Below are positions 47,801 to 60,373 of a stretch of DNA of 64,000 nt, piece by piece; the first letter of the stretch is position 1, and the number at the start of each line of letters is the position of its first letter. Location: the NCBI RefSeq assembly GCF_030253575.1, contig NC_080569.1, positions 26,114,501 to 26,178,500 on the forward strand. The letters are read 5' to 3'. A model generated the notes under the pieces. That model made no database searches. It was not told the DNA's origin and was given only the letters and a program-made list of their open reading frames with translations. Both the position numbers and the translations under genes were made by a program. The DNA comes from Rhododendron vialii (Eukaryota > Streptophyta > Magnoliopsida > Ericales > Ericaceae).

Positions 47801-50800
47801 TTGTGTGCACATAGAACCAATAGACTATCTTTTGCTTGAATTCCATCAATTTTATGAAACTAACTCTTTGATGAATTATTGCAATGTTTGGCAGCTATTT
47901 TTTTGCCTTTTGGATTTTGATTAAGTTTAATGGTTTACCAACAAGAAACATTTGCATGACAAATATGTTCATCTTTAAACAAGATTTTTTTTGAAAATGT
48001 ATGTATGAAAAATGGGTGTATTATTCTTTCTACTAGGGACCATTGTTCTATTCTTCATTGGTCTCCTCCCTTCCTGTTCTATTCCGTAAGAAACAAATTA
48101 AGTGGTTCAACTAAGGAGAGGCATGTACAACTAACTTTTTTTTTTAATAGAATATATAAATCACTAGTGTGTTGGTCCTATGTCTGTGTCGAATCATGGC
48201 CCTTGTATTTGTGCCTTCAGAAGCACAGATATGGGCTAAGGAGAGACATGTACAACTAACTTTTTTTTTATAGAATAAATCACTAGTGTGTTGGTGCTGT
48301 CTGTGTAGAATCGTGGCCCTTGTATTTGTGCCTTCAGAAGCACAGATATGGGCAACATTGACTTGTTGGCACTACATTTTCAAAAGTATTTTCTCATGAC
48401 CCGATAAGGAAACGTCAGTGAATAGGTCTCTTTTATAGGTATACATGGAAAACAAATATTTTATTTTAATATTTACATCACAATGTGATATTAAAACGGC
48501 AAGAAGTCAATTTTACATTCTGTGTACTTGAAAAAAACTTTGAACTTAGAGAGGTAATATTGATCTTGAATTTTTTCCCACAAGCCAATTCGATTTTACC
48601 AGATTTTGGGCATTATTGAAAACACAAATTGTAACAGGGGATTAGTAATATAGTTACACATTGTCCTTATTTTCCATTGGATCACTCATCGCTTTTCATT
48701 TGGAGTGGTAAGTACATATGTCCCCCCCACAGTTGTCTGAAGCATAACTGGTTCTGCTGTAAAATTAAAGTCACGTCTGTGTGTGTCCACAAGTGTCGGT
48801 GCCTTCTTAGAAGTGTGCTTGCTTCTTATTTTGTCCCGACTGATTACACCCAAAACATATACATCCTGTACTTGCTATGCTAGCAGGTGTTTTAAGAGAT
48901 TCAGGTGCTGGGGTGGCATTATCTTTGTGCAGAAATGTTTTTCTTGTTTTTTCAATGCCAAACAATTCTTGAGGTCAGTGTTTTGGTTTGCATTGCAGGA
49001 TCTTTCTCAGCCTAAAACTGAAGCTACTCCACCAGATGGTGTTCTGGCAGTGCCACTTTTAAGACACCAGGTTTTGACCTGTCTTTAGGTTGAATTGCGT
49101 TTATGTTTTGTTTTGGATTCTTTGGTCAAGCATAGAGAATCATTTGGCAATATGTGACCTGAAGTTTGTTGGAAGCAGACACGTTGACTGGGCTTATGTT
49201 TGAGATGCTCCGTGGAGGAAAAATATAAGGTGTCTGCCACAATAATGATGATACCAAGAATGAAACATTCAATTTCCTAAAAGGAATTTCGTGTTGTAGG
49301 ATTGCAGTTCGATCTATTCTATTTGCTAGATGCGTAGTTGTGCTGATGGATATAATGAAAGTAGCCAATCCAAGGGTAGTTTGATGTATCATCATTCATG
49401 TTTGATACTGGTGGGAACTTACCTACCCTGTCTGTGCGTGTAATATTATCTTTCTATGGGGGTAATTGCCTGGATTGACAACAGTTGAAATTTTGGGCAG
49501 AGAATTGCTTTGGCTTGGATGGTCAAGAAGGAGACAGCTAGCTTACACTGCTCTGGAGGAATTCTTGCAGACGATCAGGTTGGTTTCTTTGGTTCTTAAA
49601 CTTTAACATATATTCCCTCTGTCCCGTATTCTTCATGTCTTTTGTCAATTCCCAGTTTTTTTGAGGGTAAATGAAATAATTGCATTTATATTTAAATTGA
49701 CATGCAGTAATTTTCAGCAGACCCTTTATTCTCACTTTTTAATACCTTAAGCCATTAAGTGATTGTTTTGGAGAACTAAAAGGTTTTAGTATTTTGACTT
49801 TTCGAAGAGGACTAAAGTTTTTGTGGGACATCCCAAACTGGAAAGATGGACCAGCAATATGGGACATATGGAGTATATTTTGATATTTTAATGTTACTTG
49901 AACGTAGATGGTGAAGGAAGTGATCTTGATTTGTTCTGGGTTTATACAATTGTGCTCTGACAGGGACTGGGAAAAACAATATCAACAATCGCTCTTATAC
50001 TCAAGGAAAGGGCTCCGTCGTCCAAAGCTTGTCCAGATAATTTGAAACCCAATGAAATGGAACCCTTAAATCTGGACGAAGATGATGGTTGTGTGCCTCA
50101 CCTTGACAGATCAAAGCAGGATGTTGAATCATGTGGAGTTGTGTCTAATGGAGCTTCACTCAACCACAGGGACACTTCCGTGCAAGCAAAGGGTAGGCCA
50201 GCTGCTGGAACCCTTGTTGTATGTCCTACGAGTGTCCTAAGGCAATGGGCTGATGAATTGCACAATAAGGTGACTAGGAAAGCAAATCTATCTGTTTTAG
50301 TATATCATGGAAGCAATCGAACGAAAGATCCTTTCGAGCTGGCCAAGTATGATGTTGTTCTTACAACATATGCAATTGTAAGCACAGAGGTCCCAAAGCA
50401 GCCTCTTGTTGATAAAGATGATGTAGTTCATCCTACGGGACTTTCATCCAGTAACAAGAGGAAATATCCTCCTAGTTCTAACAAAAAATCTTTGAAGGGT
50501 AAGAAGAAGGGAATGGATGATGCATTGCTTGAATCTGCTGCTCGTCCTCTTGCTAGGGTTGGATGGTTTAGGGTTGTTCTGGATGAGGCACAGAGCATAA
50601 AAAATCATAGAACTCAAGCAGCTAGGGCTTGTTGGGGGCTCCGTGCTAAGCGCAGGTGGTGCTTATCTGGGACCCCTATCCAGAATGCTGTTGACGATCT
50701 CTATAGCTACTTCAGATTTCTCAGATACGATCCGTACGCTGTGTATAAGTTATTCTGCTCCACGATAAAGTTCCAGATCAATAGGAATCCAACGAAGGGT

Positions 50801-53800
50801 TACAAAAAGCTACAAGCTGTCTTGAAGACAATAATGCTTCGTCGTACAAAAGGTGAATCGGAACAAGTTTTATTTGAAAATTTTATCCTCATCTTTTTAT
50901 TGGAAACTACATGTCACAATTCTTCTATGCTTCTCAATATTCTAGGAGTTGATTCCTTTAGGAAGCTTTTTTTGCTGGACGTATTGAAATAGCTTCCTGT
51001 CACTTATCTCTAATAACTACTGTAGTGTGTTGAGTTTCCATTGTTTTACCCTAGGAGGCATGTAACTTGACCAGGGCCTGCCTTTTTCTTGCATTTGCAT
51101 TTGTTAATGAACATTTCCAGTAAATTGCTAGGAACTTTATGTCAAAGATTATTGTTGTGCTCGTTCCCGAAATTTTTATTTTGTTGCACGTCTTGCGAGT
51201 CACTGGATGATGTGTTAAATAAACCACTTATTTTAAGGAGAAAATGGTTCTATGGCTTATATTATAGTAGTGTACTTTCATTGCATTTTTTACAAATAGC
51301 TATAGGGTGTTGGCTTGCAGTCAAATTTGTTCCTATGCACGATGGTAGGTAGTATTGTTTTGGTGCCGCCGCTTGTATACCAACATTGATGGATGTATGA
51401 GTTTTGAGCTTTGCCACCAAGGAATGCTAATACCCTAAGAATTTACGCTTTGGGATGGCGCTCCAACGCATGGTGTACACCTTTGCAAGAAAAATGGTGG
51501 ATTTGGTGATCAATCCCTCTAAGTTTTTCCAAACTCACATGTACTAATTAAATATTGAGATAGTGGTGCTTGGGAAAAACAATGCAAAAATCTGGATATT
51601 CGGCTCCTAGAAATGTTTTTCCGTGAGTAATTTGAAAGAATATTTTTCTATATTGGATGTTGATTGTTTTAAAGATGCACATCTAATATAGTAGATAGGG
51701 TGTATGGCATACCACATTCCTGTTCCACGATCTGCTTTGTTCTTTATCCGACTTATTCAAAATTGGTCGCTCTTATTCTGTCTGGAACTGCAACTGGGAC
51801 TACATCAATGTGCGACCTGCTTCTGGGACTAACTGTTATTTTTTGGCAATTTTTCCTCTAGGCACACTTCTTGACGGGGAACCCATCATCAACTTACCAC
51901 CCAAATCAGTAGAACTGAGGAAAGTGGATTTTACAAAGGAGGAGCGCGATTTCTACTGCAGACTAGAGGCTGATTCGAGAGCTCAGTTTGCAGTATGTTG
52001 TTTCTTGTTTCTTTGGGAAATACTTTCTTAACAGTGCAATTTGTCATGTCATTTGTTTAAATGGTTCAATGCTGTGTGCATTTTTTAGTTCTCTTTTCTG
52101 TGGTCCTCCTTTTGACCACTAGATTTTTATGTTACGTTATGTACTGTCAGGAATATGCGGCTGCTGGAACTGTCAAACAAAATTACGTCAACATTTTGTT
52201 GATGCTCTTGCGCCTTCGACAAGCTTGTGATCATCCTCTTCTTGTGAGGGGATACAAATCTAGTTCCACATGGAAATCATCAGTTGAAGTGGCGAAGAAG
52301 CTTCCTCAGGAGAAGCAAGTTTGTCTTCTGAAGTGCTTGGAAGATTCTTTGGCTATTTGCGGCATATGCAATGTATGTGTCCACTTGCTTGTCGTTTTTT
52401 TGAATGTTTCAAACCTATCATCTTTTGTTATCCATTTCTTACAAAAACCTTTCCAAGCATCTTTTAATAATGATATCAGAGCATTGAATAAGGGCGGGTG
52501 GAAGTTCATATAGCTAATACAAGAGATTTGCCCGCTTGATGCAACATGTATAACTCAAAATCCAATATGTTTTGCTATTCGGCCCCATCCTGGTGCCTTG
52601 CGCTTGAGTCATACCCTCTCACTCTCCCAAAAATGTTGGTACAAGTTTTCCTACCTATTATTTCTGATAGAGTCCCAGAGCCTGCGGTTAGCTGGGACCT
52701 TTAATTATGGTTATGTTTATTATACACTCTGCATTAGAAGTTAATGGTGAGAGAGAAACATTCCTTCTCATGCCTCGTACAAGGAAAATGGCCATAACTG
52801 ATGTTTCCATGTTTGTGTATATCCAGTGCCAAACCTTGTTTCTATGTTCTAGTATTCCCTGGTCAATATTCTCATTAGCTGTAGTATGTACCACAGCTAG
52901 AGGTTCTTGCTTTCAACTTCTATTGACAGATGTGATTAGTAGCACATATGATTTGGGGATTATTTTTGGGAAGATTGGTAAATATGGGATCAAGGATAGA
53001 TAGAGGATACATGTGGGGTCTACGGGATAATTGATGAAATTGGATATACCTTAGTGGGAAAGAATGGGACAAAGAAATGAGGATAGTTTTTGACTGTTCA
53101 GATGAAGAAGGAAGATCAATCCAGAGTGGAGGGACTAGCTAATTCCACCTCCCCATTGTATTACTTTGCCCGACATAAGTAGGACTAAATGACCAATAGT
53201 CCCTTGTTGTCCAGTCCTGGACTTACTACTGGCTGTTTTAAACACTGACCATAGCCAATGCGGGAACATGTGGTCCCCTCGCATGTTCCCTAATCCTAAA
53301 TACCTCCCAATTCCCATTTGGTCCTGTGAACCAGACATTCATTACATTCTAGGAACATAAACTCCTACATGTCAGTGGTTTCATTCGTAACTTGTAAGTT
53401 TTCCAAGCTTCCCATTTGTTAGCTGCTTCTCTGCTTACGCTTAAATTTTTTTATTCATGTATTGATCTTGAAATTATGCCCCTTCCATGTATCAATATTG
53501 ATCTTTATTGAAGTTAGAGAGGTACTTATTTCTTGAAATAAATATGTTGCCATTCACTTAGGACCCGCCTGAGGATGCTGTTGTCACAAGCTGTGGGCAT
53601 GTCTTTTGTAACCAATGTGTTTGTGAGCATATTTCCGGTGATGACAACCAGTGCCCCACCAGAAATTGCAAAGCTAGACTCGGTTTATCATCGGTGTTTT
53701 CAAGTGCCACCTTAAAATGTTCTCTCTCTGAGCAATCTGGTCAAGATAGTATTCCTGATTGTTTCAGTTCTCAAGCCTCTGATAAGCTTGAGCCTTTTCA

Positions 53801-56055
53801 GTGGAGTCCATTTCATTCCTCAAAAATCAAGGCTGCTCTTGAGGTGCTGCAAACACTATCCAAGCCAAGCTTATCCTTGCCAAGCCTATCATCAGAAAAC
53901 TCTGATCCTCTTTCAAGTGGGTTAGAGCGGTATCTGCTTGATAACAGAAACTCAGATTTGGATAATGGTCTGAATGAGTCGCTTAAAGTAGCCGGAGAGA
54001 AAGCAATAGTCTTCTCTCAGTGGACAAGGATGTTGGATTTGCTTGAAACTTGTCTTAAGGATTCTTCCATTCAGTACAGGAGGCTTGATGGTACGATGAC
54101 TGTTGCTGCTAGAGATAAAGCTGTGAAAGATTTTAACACTCTTCCTGAGGTTTGTGGAGATATTGAATCTTTTGTTTCTATGCTTCTATTGCTTTGATGT
54201 TCATGACTTGAGAGATTTCATGTCTTTTGGAAATCTTAAAGTAGGAATTTTTTAGTGCTTGATGGAGGTAGAATTGTATGGAAAACCCACCTGTAACTTT
54301 TTTTTTCCTCTAGGAGAAAATATAAGAAAATTCTTGAATATGAGGTTTTAGTTGACAAATTTAATAATCTGCCTGAGGTTTGTGGGGATCTTGGAATCTT
54401 TTGTTAGTTTGTTGCAATATCTGCTACTTAACAAATTTCATCTCTCGAATTTGATCACTTGTGCTTTGTTTTAGGTGTCCGTCATGATTATGTCCTTGAA
54501 AGCAGCTAGTCTTGGACTGAACATGGTTGCAGCTTGTCGTGTTCTTCTTCTTGACCTCTGGTGGAACCCTACAACTGAAGATCAAGCGGTGGATAGAGCC
54601 CATCGGATTGGACAGACCCGTCCGGTTACAGTTTTGCGGTTGACGGTTAAAGACACAGTTGAAGATCGCATCTTAGCTCTCCAGGTATTATATTGTGCTC
54701 GTATCTTCTACTCAATAATTTCCATTTTCATTGTAAAAAACTTCTACTTTTTTAAGGTAAGAGTATAAAAGCACACATTTTTTTTTTTTTTTTTGGCTAA
54801 GCTATAAAATCACACTTTGCACTCTCATTATCATTGGCGCTGAATTTGTCTCTTTACTTCTTTTTTTCTGTTTCCAATAATTATCTGCAATTCTAATTGA
54901 ACTTGTGAAATTTTTTTTTTACTCTGTTTGAGAACTTGTATGTATTTCTTGATATGTAAGTACATTCTTAAAACAAGGCATAAAGGGTATGTTAACCCGA
55001 CTATATACACTTTTATGTGTACATAAAATCCATTCATATCAAGAAAGTGGTCAAGAGAGGGATTGGTGAGGATAATTTACTTGCAAATAGTAGTTGCTGG
55101 TTTCTTGAATGAACATCTCTTTGAAATTCACTATCCCTGTTTATTTCTCAGCTAAGTTATATTGTAGTTCAGTTATATTGCCATTTTATGTTGCTGGAAG
55201 GAAGGGAAGGATTTATGTTATGAAATGGAATGACTTGTCATTTATTACTCAACTGGTTACATGGCTGGCATTTTTTGCTCAAACTCACACGCTTTTGACT
55301 GCTAAAGTACCTCATGGTTTCAAAATTCACGCAGTAGTACACACTAAGGCAAATGATACGATTAGACCTTGATATGGTGAACCGCAATATGGATAATGAA
55401 CCTTTCAACTATAGTAGTTCTACTATACAGGCGGAGAGGAAAAAATGTTTATGAAGGTAAATGATGGAATGAAAAAATGTTTATGAAGGTAAATAATGGA
55501 ATGATGCAAACATACAAGTACACAATTGGGGAAACGAACTTTGGAACAACTGCTGCAGGCACAAGTTTATTTGATTTGCGAGTCATTCATTTAGCCCGCT
55601 GTTACTTCCTCGTTCTTCGATTGACCAAAATGCACATGTAAATTTGAAAAGTATACGTCAAGATATTCTGGAGGAGACGGAAGAATGATAAGTGACGCTT
55701 CTGATAATCCCCATTGTATTTGAAATTGGCATATCACTTGCGGATTGAATTGCAGGGGGTATTCTTATCTATAACTTACCAAAGTATTGAAATCTGAATT
55801 TGCTATGCTGCTTCTCTACCCAGTTTATTCTTATTCCTTGGATAATCTTCTGTATCTTAAAATCTACATCATCTCTCTTAGAGCAGGTCTTCATTTTACA
55901 GATTTCGGCGGGAATGCTAATTTATGCATGTGCTCTGTTCTGTTTTGCAGCAAAAGAAGAGAGTGATGGTTGCTTCGGCATTTGGTGAGGACGAGAAGGG
56001 TAGTGGTCAGACTCGCCTTACGGTAGAGGACTTGAAGTACCTGTTCATGGCCTAA
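40738..56055 (+). CDS. SNF2-family ATPase with RING finger, CHR28/FRG-like (helicase-like transcription factor)
   Basis: Twelve coding exons join in phase to 1,261 residues: 40738-40863, 42210-42303, 45523-45759, 46183-47216, 48999-49070, 49501-49578, 49964-50852, 51862-51992, 52151-52372, 53562-54149, 54475-54684 and 55951-56055 (TAA). All introns are GT..AG. Residues 1-500 are acidic and disordered. The SNF2_N domain starts at LLRHQRIALAW. The P-loop DDQGLGKT is split between exons 6 and 7 (GKT at 550-552), DEAQ is at 754-757 and LSGTP at 781-785. A C3HC4 RING lies between the lobes: C957, C960, C972, H974, C977, C980, C992, C997. Helicase_C includes [11 protein letters not shown] (1194-1204). 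This Rad5/16-like order is typical of plant CHR27/CHR28 (FRG) proteins, nuclear ATPases linked to RNA-directed silencing. The start could instead be the ATG two codons later. No defect is visible. Confidence 0.93.
42670..42895 (+). mobile_element. Possible Copia LTR 3' end with initiator-Met PBS remnant
   Basis: Near 42880 'tagtatcaaagcttaggc' resembles the TGGTATCAGAGC primer-binding site used by plant Copia elements. About 200 bp of AT-rich LTR-like sequence precedes it, with no coding sequence downstream. It lies in intron 2 of the SNF2 gene. The boundaries and identity are uncertain. Confidence 0.35.
43607..44032. mobile_element. hAT-type non-autonomous element (426 bp) in intron 2
   Basis: The ends TAGGGGTG and CACCCCTA are perfect inverted repeats. 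The element is flanked by the exact 8 bp duplication ATATCCTT at 43599-43606 and 44033-44040. An 8 bp duplication is the hAT signature. The interior is rich in 'cggttcggttcgg' and 'ccgaaccg' words and has no coding capacity, so it needed a transposase in trans. Confidence 0.88.
44340..44650 (-). mobile_element. Possible antisense Copia-type LTR and PBS remnant
   Basis: Read on the minus strand, 'ggtggcttaaca' is followed by TGGTATCAAAGCG near 44396. This is an LTR end followed by an initiator-Met primer-binding site. A stretch ending 'cttgggttcaagtctc' follows, often seen downstream of that site. The LTR would extend rightwards. No second LTR or coding region was found. A tRNA-derived SINE is the alternative. 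Confidence 0.4.
44781..44817. repeat. (CT)n microsatellite in intron 2 of the SNF2 gene
   Basis: A CT run of about 37 bases, 0.7 kb before exon 3. Confidence 0.9.
48111..48353. repeat. Tandem duplication of about 120 bp in intron 4 of the SNF2 gene
   Basis: Two head-to-tail copies (48111-48235 and 48236-48353) begin 'ctaaggagag' and run through 'acaactaactttttttt', 'cactagtgtgttggt' and 'gcacagatatgggc'. They differ by a few substitutions and small indels. There is no effect on coding sequence. Confidence 0.88.
49611..49876. mobile_element. Stowaway-like MITE in intron 6 of the SNF2 gene
   Basis: The left end tattccctctgtcccgtatt and the right end aatatgggacatatggagta are an imperfect inverted pair of Stowaway type with TA at both ends. 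It occupies most of the 385 bp intron 6, which separates the two exons encoding the ATP-binding loop. Confidence 0.55.
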
Positions 56056-56325
56056 CTTGGGTATTTCTTATCTATTCATTGGACCCTCTTTTTGATTTGT
56101 GTTCTACAAATTCGTTATCAGCAGCAGCACAGTTGAAGCCTTTTTTTAACAGAATGCAGTTACTAGAATAGAAAACTCCCGACTTGGTTGGGGGCATTTG
56201 TTGGAGAATTGACATGATCATATTTTTGACATTCATTTTTTGTCTTGACTAATTGTATAGAGCATTTGGAGTACTGATTATAGGAGCCCCTGTAGTTTTC
56301 TTCTTCTCCTTCTTCTTCTTCTTCT

Positions 56326-56366
<41 letters not shown>

Positions 56367-57875
56367 AAACTGTAAAGGATCCAGTTGTCTTTCATTTATC
56401 CACATACAGATACTGCTAACCATCGTGTGTTGATTGGTTGATGTGATTATTTATGTATTTTCCTCTCTTGGTTCCTTTTTATTTGTTCTTAATTACTCTC
56501 TCCTCATGAAAGCACTGGTCCACTGTGAAAAGTCGTGTTATTTTTTTGGATAAAAGATAAAATTACTTTGGCTTATAATCGTTGAATTTCTTGCACCGAT
56601 TTAGAGAGCTGATTGAGATCTTTAATTTGGTGCAGAAGTTTCAAACTACTATTATGCACGGAAGAACTATAGTTACGACTTATGAGTGATGGAATTATGA
56701 AAACTTATAAATAGGGTTGATTTGCGTTCGTCTGATCCTTCCCTTAGTAGGAAGCATATAGATAAGAGCATTTGTTGTTTGTTCAATGAGCTAATGTGGT
56801 TTTTTGATTAATAGAAAGCTATTAGTAATTTTATGATTATCTTAAAGTGAGGTTAATTGCAAGGCTAAGGAGTAAAAGAATAGTGTTGGGTTGAAGAGAT
56901 TAACGGATTAGCAGGCTTAAACAAGATTTGCTGGGCTACAATCTGCTGCAGTAAGGAGTAATTCAGATTCATTAAGAAGATCAAGTTTTACTCGTAACTG
57001 CTACACATAGACCACATTTATTCTCATTATACTACGGAATTTGAATTTATATCATGTTTTATTTTCTGCGTATAACCTGTTTGAATAGGATCGTTGATTT
57101 TCCGAAAAGTTATTTTTTTCCCCGTAAACTTAACTTGGCGCCCTTATGATGCACAATTTCTGGCTTCGTTCCTGACTATCTAAATCACTTTTGAATACTA
57201 ACAGAATATCCAACCATTTTTCCGGCAGATAAATGAAGCCTTATTTTGTAAAGAAGTGGTCCGTTCATTCATTTTAGGAAAGGACACAAAATTCAGTCTT
57301 TTGGTTATGGTATTGTTTATTTTGTTATCATTTTAGTGAATTCACTCGAATATCGTTGTTTCATAAGAGAAAAAGATGTCATTTTAAAGGATTTTCAACT
57401 GATGTGGTGATTCTTTTCTTCTTCTTCTACTTTTTTTTTTTTTTGAGAAAAATCTATTAATATCCTTTTTGCACGACAACAAACACATAACATGGTGATG
57501 TGGTGGTTTCTCAAATTGCCGTATAATAGCATTCCTTTTAATTGCTATGAAATAATGGGACATGAGCATGTTGTGTGTTTTGTTGTGCAAAATAATACTC
57601 CCTTTTCTCTAAATAAGTGTCCATTCCACAATCCTAGACCTTACAAAAGATGCATTCTTTCATTTAAAAATTTAATTTTTTTCTCACAATTTAAAAGAAA
57701 TCATTGCTATCTATTGATTTGTGGAAATTTTTTTTTTCAACGAATCAAATGCATTTTTTTAAAGGCTTAGGTTTGCGAGTTGGACAGTTATTTAGTAACA
57801 GGAGTATGCTAAGACTTGCTTTGGGTTCTAAAGTATTTGTTCAAATTAATAAATGAAGCAGCATGAAGCAGATAG
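56056..57875. other. 3' flank of the SNF2 gene and intergenic region
   Basis: It contains the presumed 3' untranslated region, a (TTC)n/(TC)n tract at 56298-56364, and a single MITE-like end near 57597 (ctcccttttctctaaataag). No coding sequence can be supported up to the tRNA gene. Confidence 0.55.
56298..56364. repeat. Compound (TTC)n(TC)n microsatellite
   Basis: About 67 bases of TTC then TC repeats lie 240 bp downstream of the SNF2 stop codon, probably in or just after the 3' untranslated region. Confidence 0.9.
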
Positions 57876-57947
57876 GGTCCCATGGTCTAGTGGTCAGGAC
57901 ATTGGACTCTGAATCCAGTAACCCGAGTTCAAGTCTCGGTGGGACCT
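57876..57947 (+). tRNA. tRNA-Gln (anticodon CTG)
   Basis: A 72-base cloverleaf fits. Acceptor GGTCCCA pairs with TGGGACC (57940-57946), with discriminator T at 57947. The D arm contains the A box TGGTCTAGTGG, the anticodon loop reads CT-CTG-AA between complementary stems (TTGGA/TCCAG), and the T arm contains the B box GAGTTCAAGTCTC. There is no intron, and CCA is not encoded, as in nuclear tRNA genes. A T run (57947-57949, then mixed) may serve as a weak Pol III stop. It inserts glutamine at CAG codons. Confidence 0.95.
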
Positions 57948-58434
57948 TTGTCTTTTGCATATTAGTATTGCTCCTTTTCCATTCCACAAGACCATTTTAA
58001 ACCAAAAACAAGCCAAGTGTACTTATTTTTTTATACCATGTTTAGATGGCTTTCATCTCAAGTAAGAATAGGAATCTCCTTGCTACTACTCCCTCCGCCC
58101 CAATGAAGTTCTGAGAAAAAACTATTATCAAGGGCAGAACTATGAGTATATAGAAAGGTGGGCTATAGGCTATAGCCCAGGTCAGCTTTGAAAAAAACGA
58201 AAATTTCATATGTAAAATGTAGCACAAATAGCCCACCAACCCATTTTAGGCAAGCGCAGATTATATTCCTGGTTCTGCTCCTGCATATTACTACAAATTA
58301 CCAAGCAAAATCCAAAAAAGCAAATGAAAGATATGAAAACTTAAAACTGTTGGACAAAAGCATAAACAAAATAGTATATTATAAATCTTCCACAACCATC
58401 CAATAAATACATATTCTTATATTTTTCTTTGTTC
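57948..58434. other. Intergenic spacer between tRNA-Gln and the terpene synthase gene
   Basis: It contains one Stowaway-like end near 58088 (actactccctccgcccc) and otherwise AT-rich sequence. It is the 3' flank of the minus-strand terpene synthase. No gene is supported. Confidence 0.5.
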
Positions 58435-60338
58435 CTATTTGATAGGAATAGGAATAGGAACATGAATTGCTCTGTTTATGTCATGAAGTAGTTCTGTGGC
58501 GGAGTCGAACAGGTTACTGGAGTTGAAAAACATGTAAAACACCCTCAAAATGGACAAATGAAAGTGGTTGCATGTCTTGGGCAAATCATTGAAGCCATCC
58601 ATCAAGGCCTGCTCAAGCAACTCTTTCTTCATTTCGTCAAGTATTTCCTTCACATGCTTGATTGAAGTTTCAGGGCCTGCCTTTGGATTTGCTTTCGAAT
58701 GCAATATCACAAAGTTCTTCTTCCCCACCTCTAGTTCTTTCTGCAAATTAACAACAAATTAAGAAATTAATTAAAAGCCTCGTTTGGGATTGTGCTGTTA
58801 GGATTTTGTTGGGCTTTAATTGACTAGGATTGTGCCTTTGTTTCTAGGCTTTTAGGCCTTTGTGCTTATTTGCTTGGGTTTCTCCCATATTATTCGGGCT
58901 TTTAGGTCTTTAGGTGTTTGAGCTGCGCCCCATATGTTGTATGGACCTGTCCATTTGGGTGTTTCCTTGGTTGACATCTTGCCAATCAAGGAATTAGGTC
59001 TCGGACTAGGCACATGATTAGAAATATGATGCCTTCTCTCATTGTCCTTTTAATCTTTGCAACATTTGCAAAGATTAATAAAATTTCTTTTCGCTGTTAT
59101 AAAAAAGAAGAAGGCCTCTTTTAGAAATTGTAGCATGAAAAGAAACTTATTTGTGGGTAAATTGTACTTAATTGGGCTGCCCGCAAGTGGGCGGTAAAAT
59201 TTGGCTCACAGCATAAAGAGAAACTTATTTGTGGGTTAATTGCCCCAGAGCTGTAGCTCAAGCGATTGTGGGTAGCTAGGCACTCAGGTGCCAATGTATG
59301 AGGTCTTAGATTCAAGTCGATAGAATGATACTGGCTTACCGTATAGTAGTAATGTAACTCTAGTAACATATTAAAATCCTATCGTCTGGCAAGAAGAAAC
59401 AATTAAAAGAAGTTAGCTAGTAATTTAGTTTACCTGATAGCTCTGAATGTCATTCAACAAACGAGATGAAGCCATGAGCAATTTGGTGATGCTCTGATAG
59501 TGATCAGATTTGAGATCATAGTTGAGGAAACACAAAGCTGGCATAATCATGGTGTGTGTAGCAATAGAAGTCATGCCCGTTTGAAGATATTCATCCAGTG
59601 ATGGTAAGTATCCTGTTTTGCTCCATGTAGTCTCCATCATCCATGAACCAAATGTTTCACCCCACTAAAATAAAAAAATAAATCCACAAAATTTTGCCAT
59701 TATTATTATTTCAAGTTTTCATTTTGATAAGCAATTATTTCAATTTTTCATTGGATTAATTCTCCCTAGTTACGTGGGGATTCTGTACCTTAGGGTCCAT
59801 TTGATTAGAAATAAAAGGATAATGGAAAATGAAAATGAAAATGATAGAAAGTGATGTTGAAAAGACAAATTATTTGCTTGCATGTTTGGTTGTAATAAAA
59901 ACTGGGAAATGATATTGGCACTCCAAAAATTGATGTAGACACTCCAAAATCAGTGTAACACCAAAGCCACTTTTCTTTGTTTTTTGGAGCGTCTGCATCA
60001 ATTTTTGGAATGCCAATATCATTTCCCTAAAAACTTCTAAATATTTTCCATTATAGAGTTTGGTTACGATGAAAGTCACAGGAAAATATATGTACATTCC
60101 TAAATTAACCTTTTTCTATTTTTTGTCATTTGTTAAACACCTAATCTACTCTATTCTAATTCTTAGGCGGCTTGGGGAGAGGGATGTGTACTTACTGGAA
60201 TTGAACGCTGCCCATGTGTATGAGAGTATAAGAGAGGCATTAACTGCACTCCACTCCACTTGCACATTCCTAAATTAACCTTACATGACTAAAATATATA
60301 TATAACAACTTCGTTAATAGCAGGTAATTGAAAAAGAA

Positions 60339-60373
<35 letters not shown>

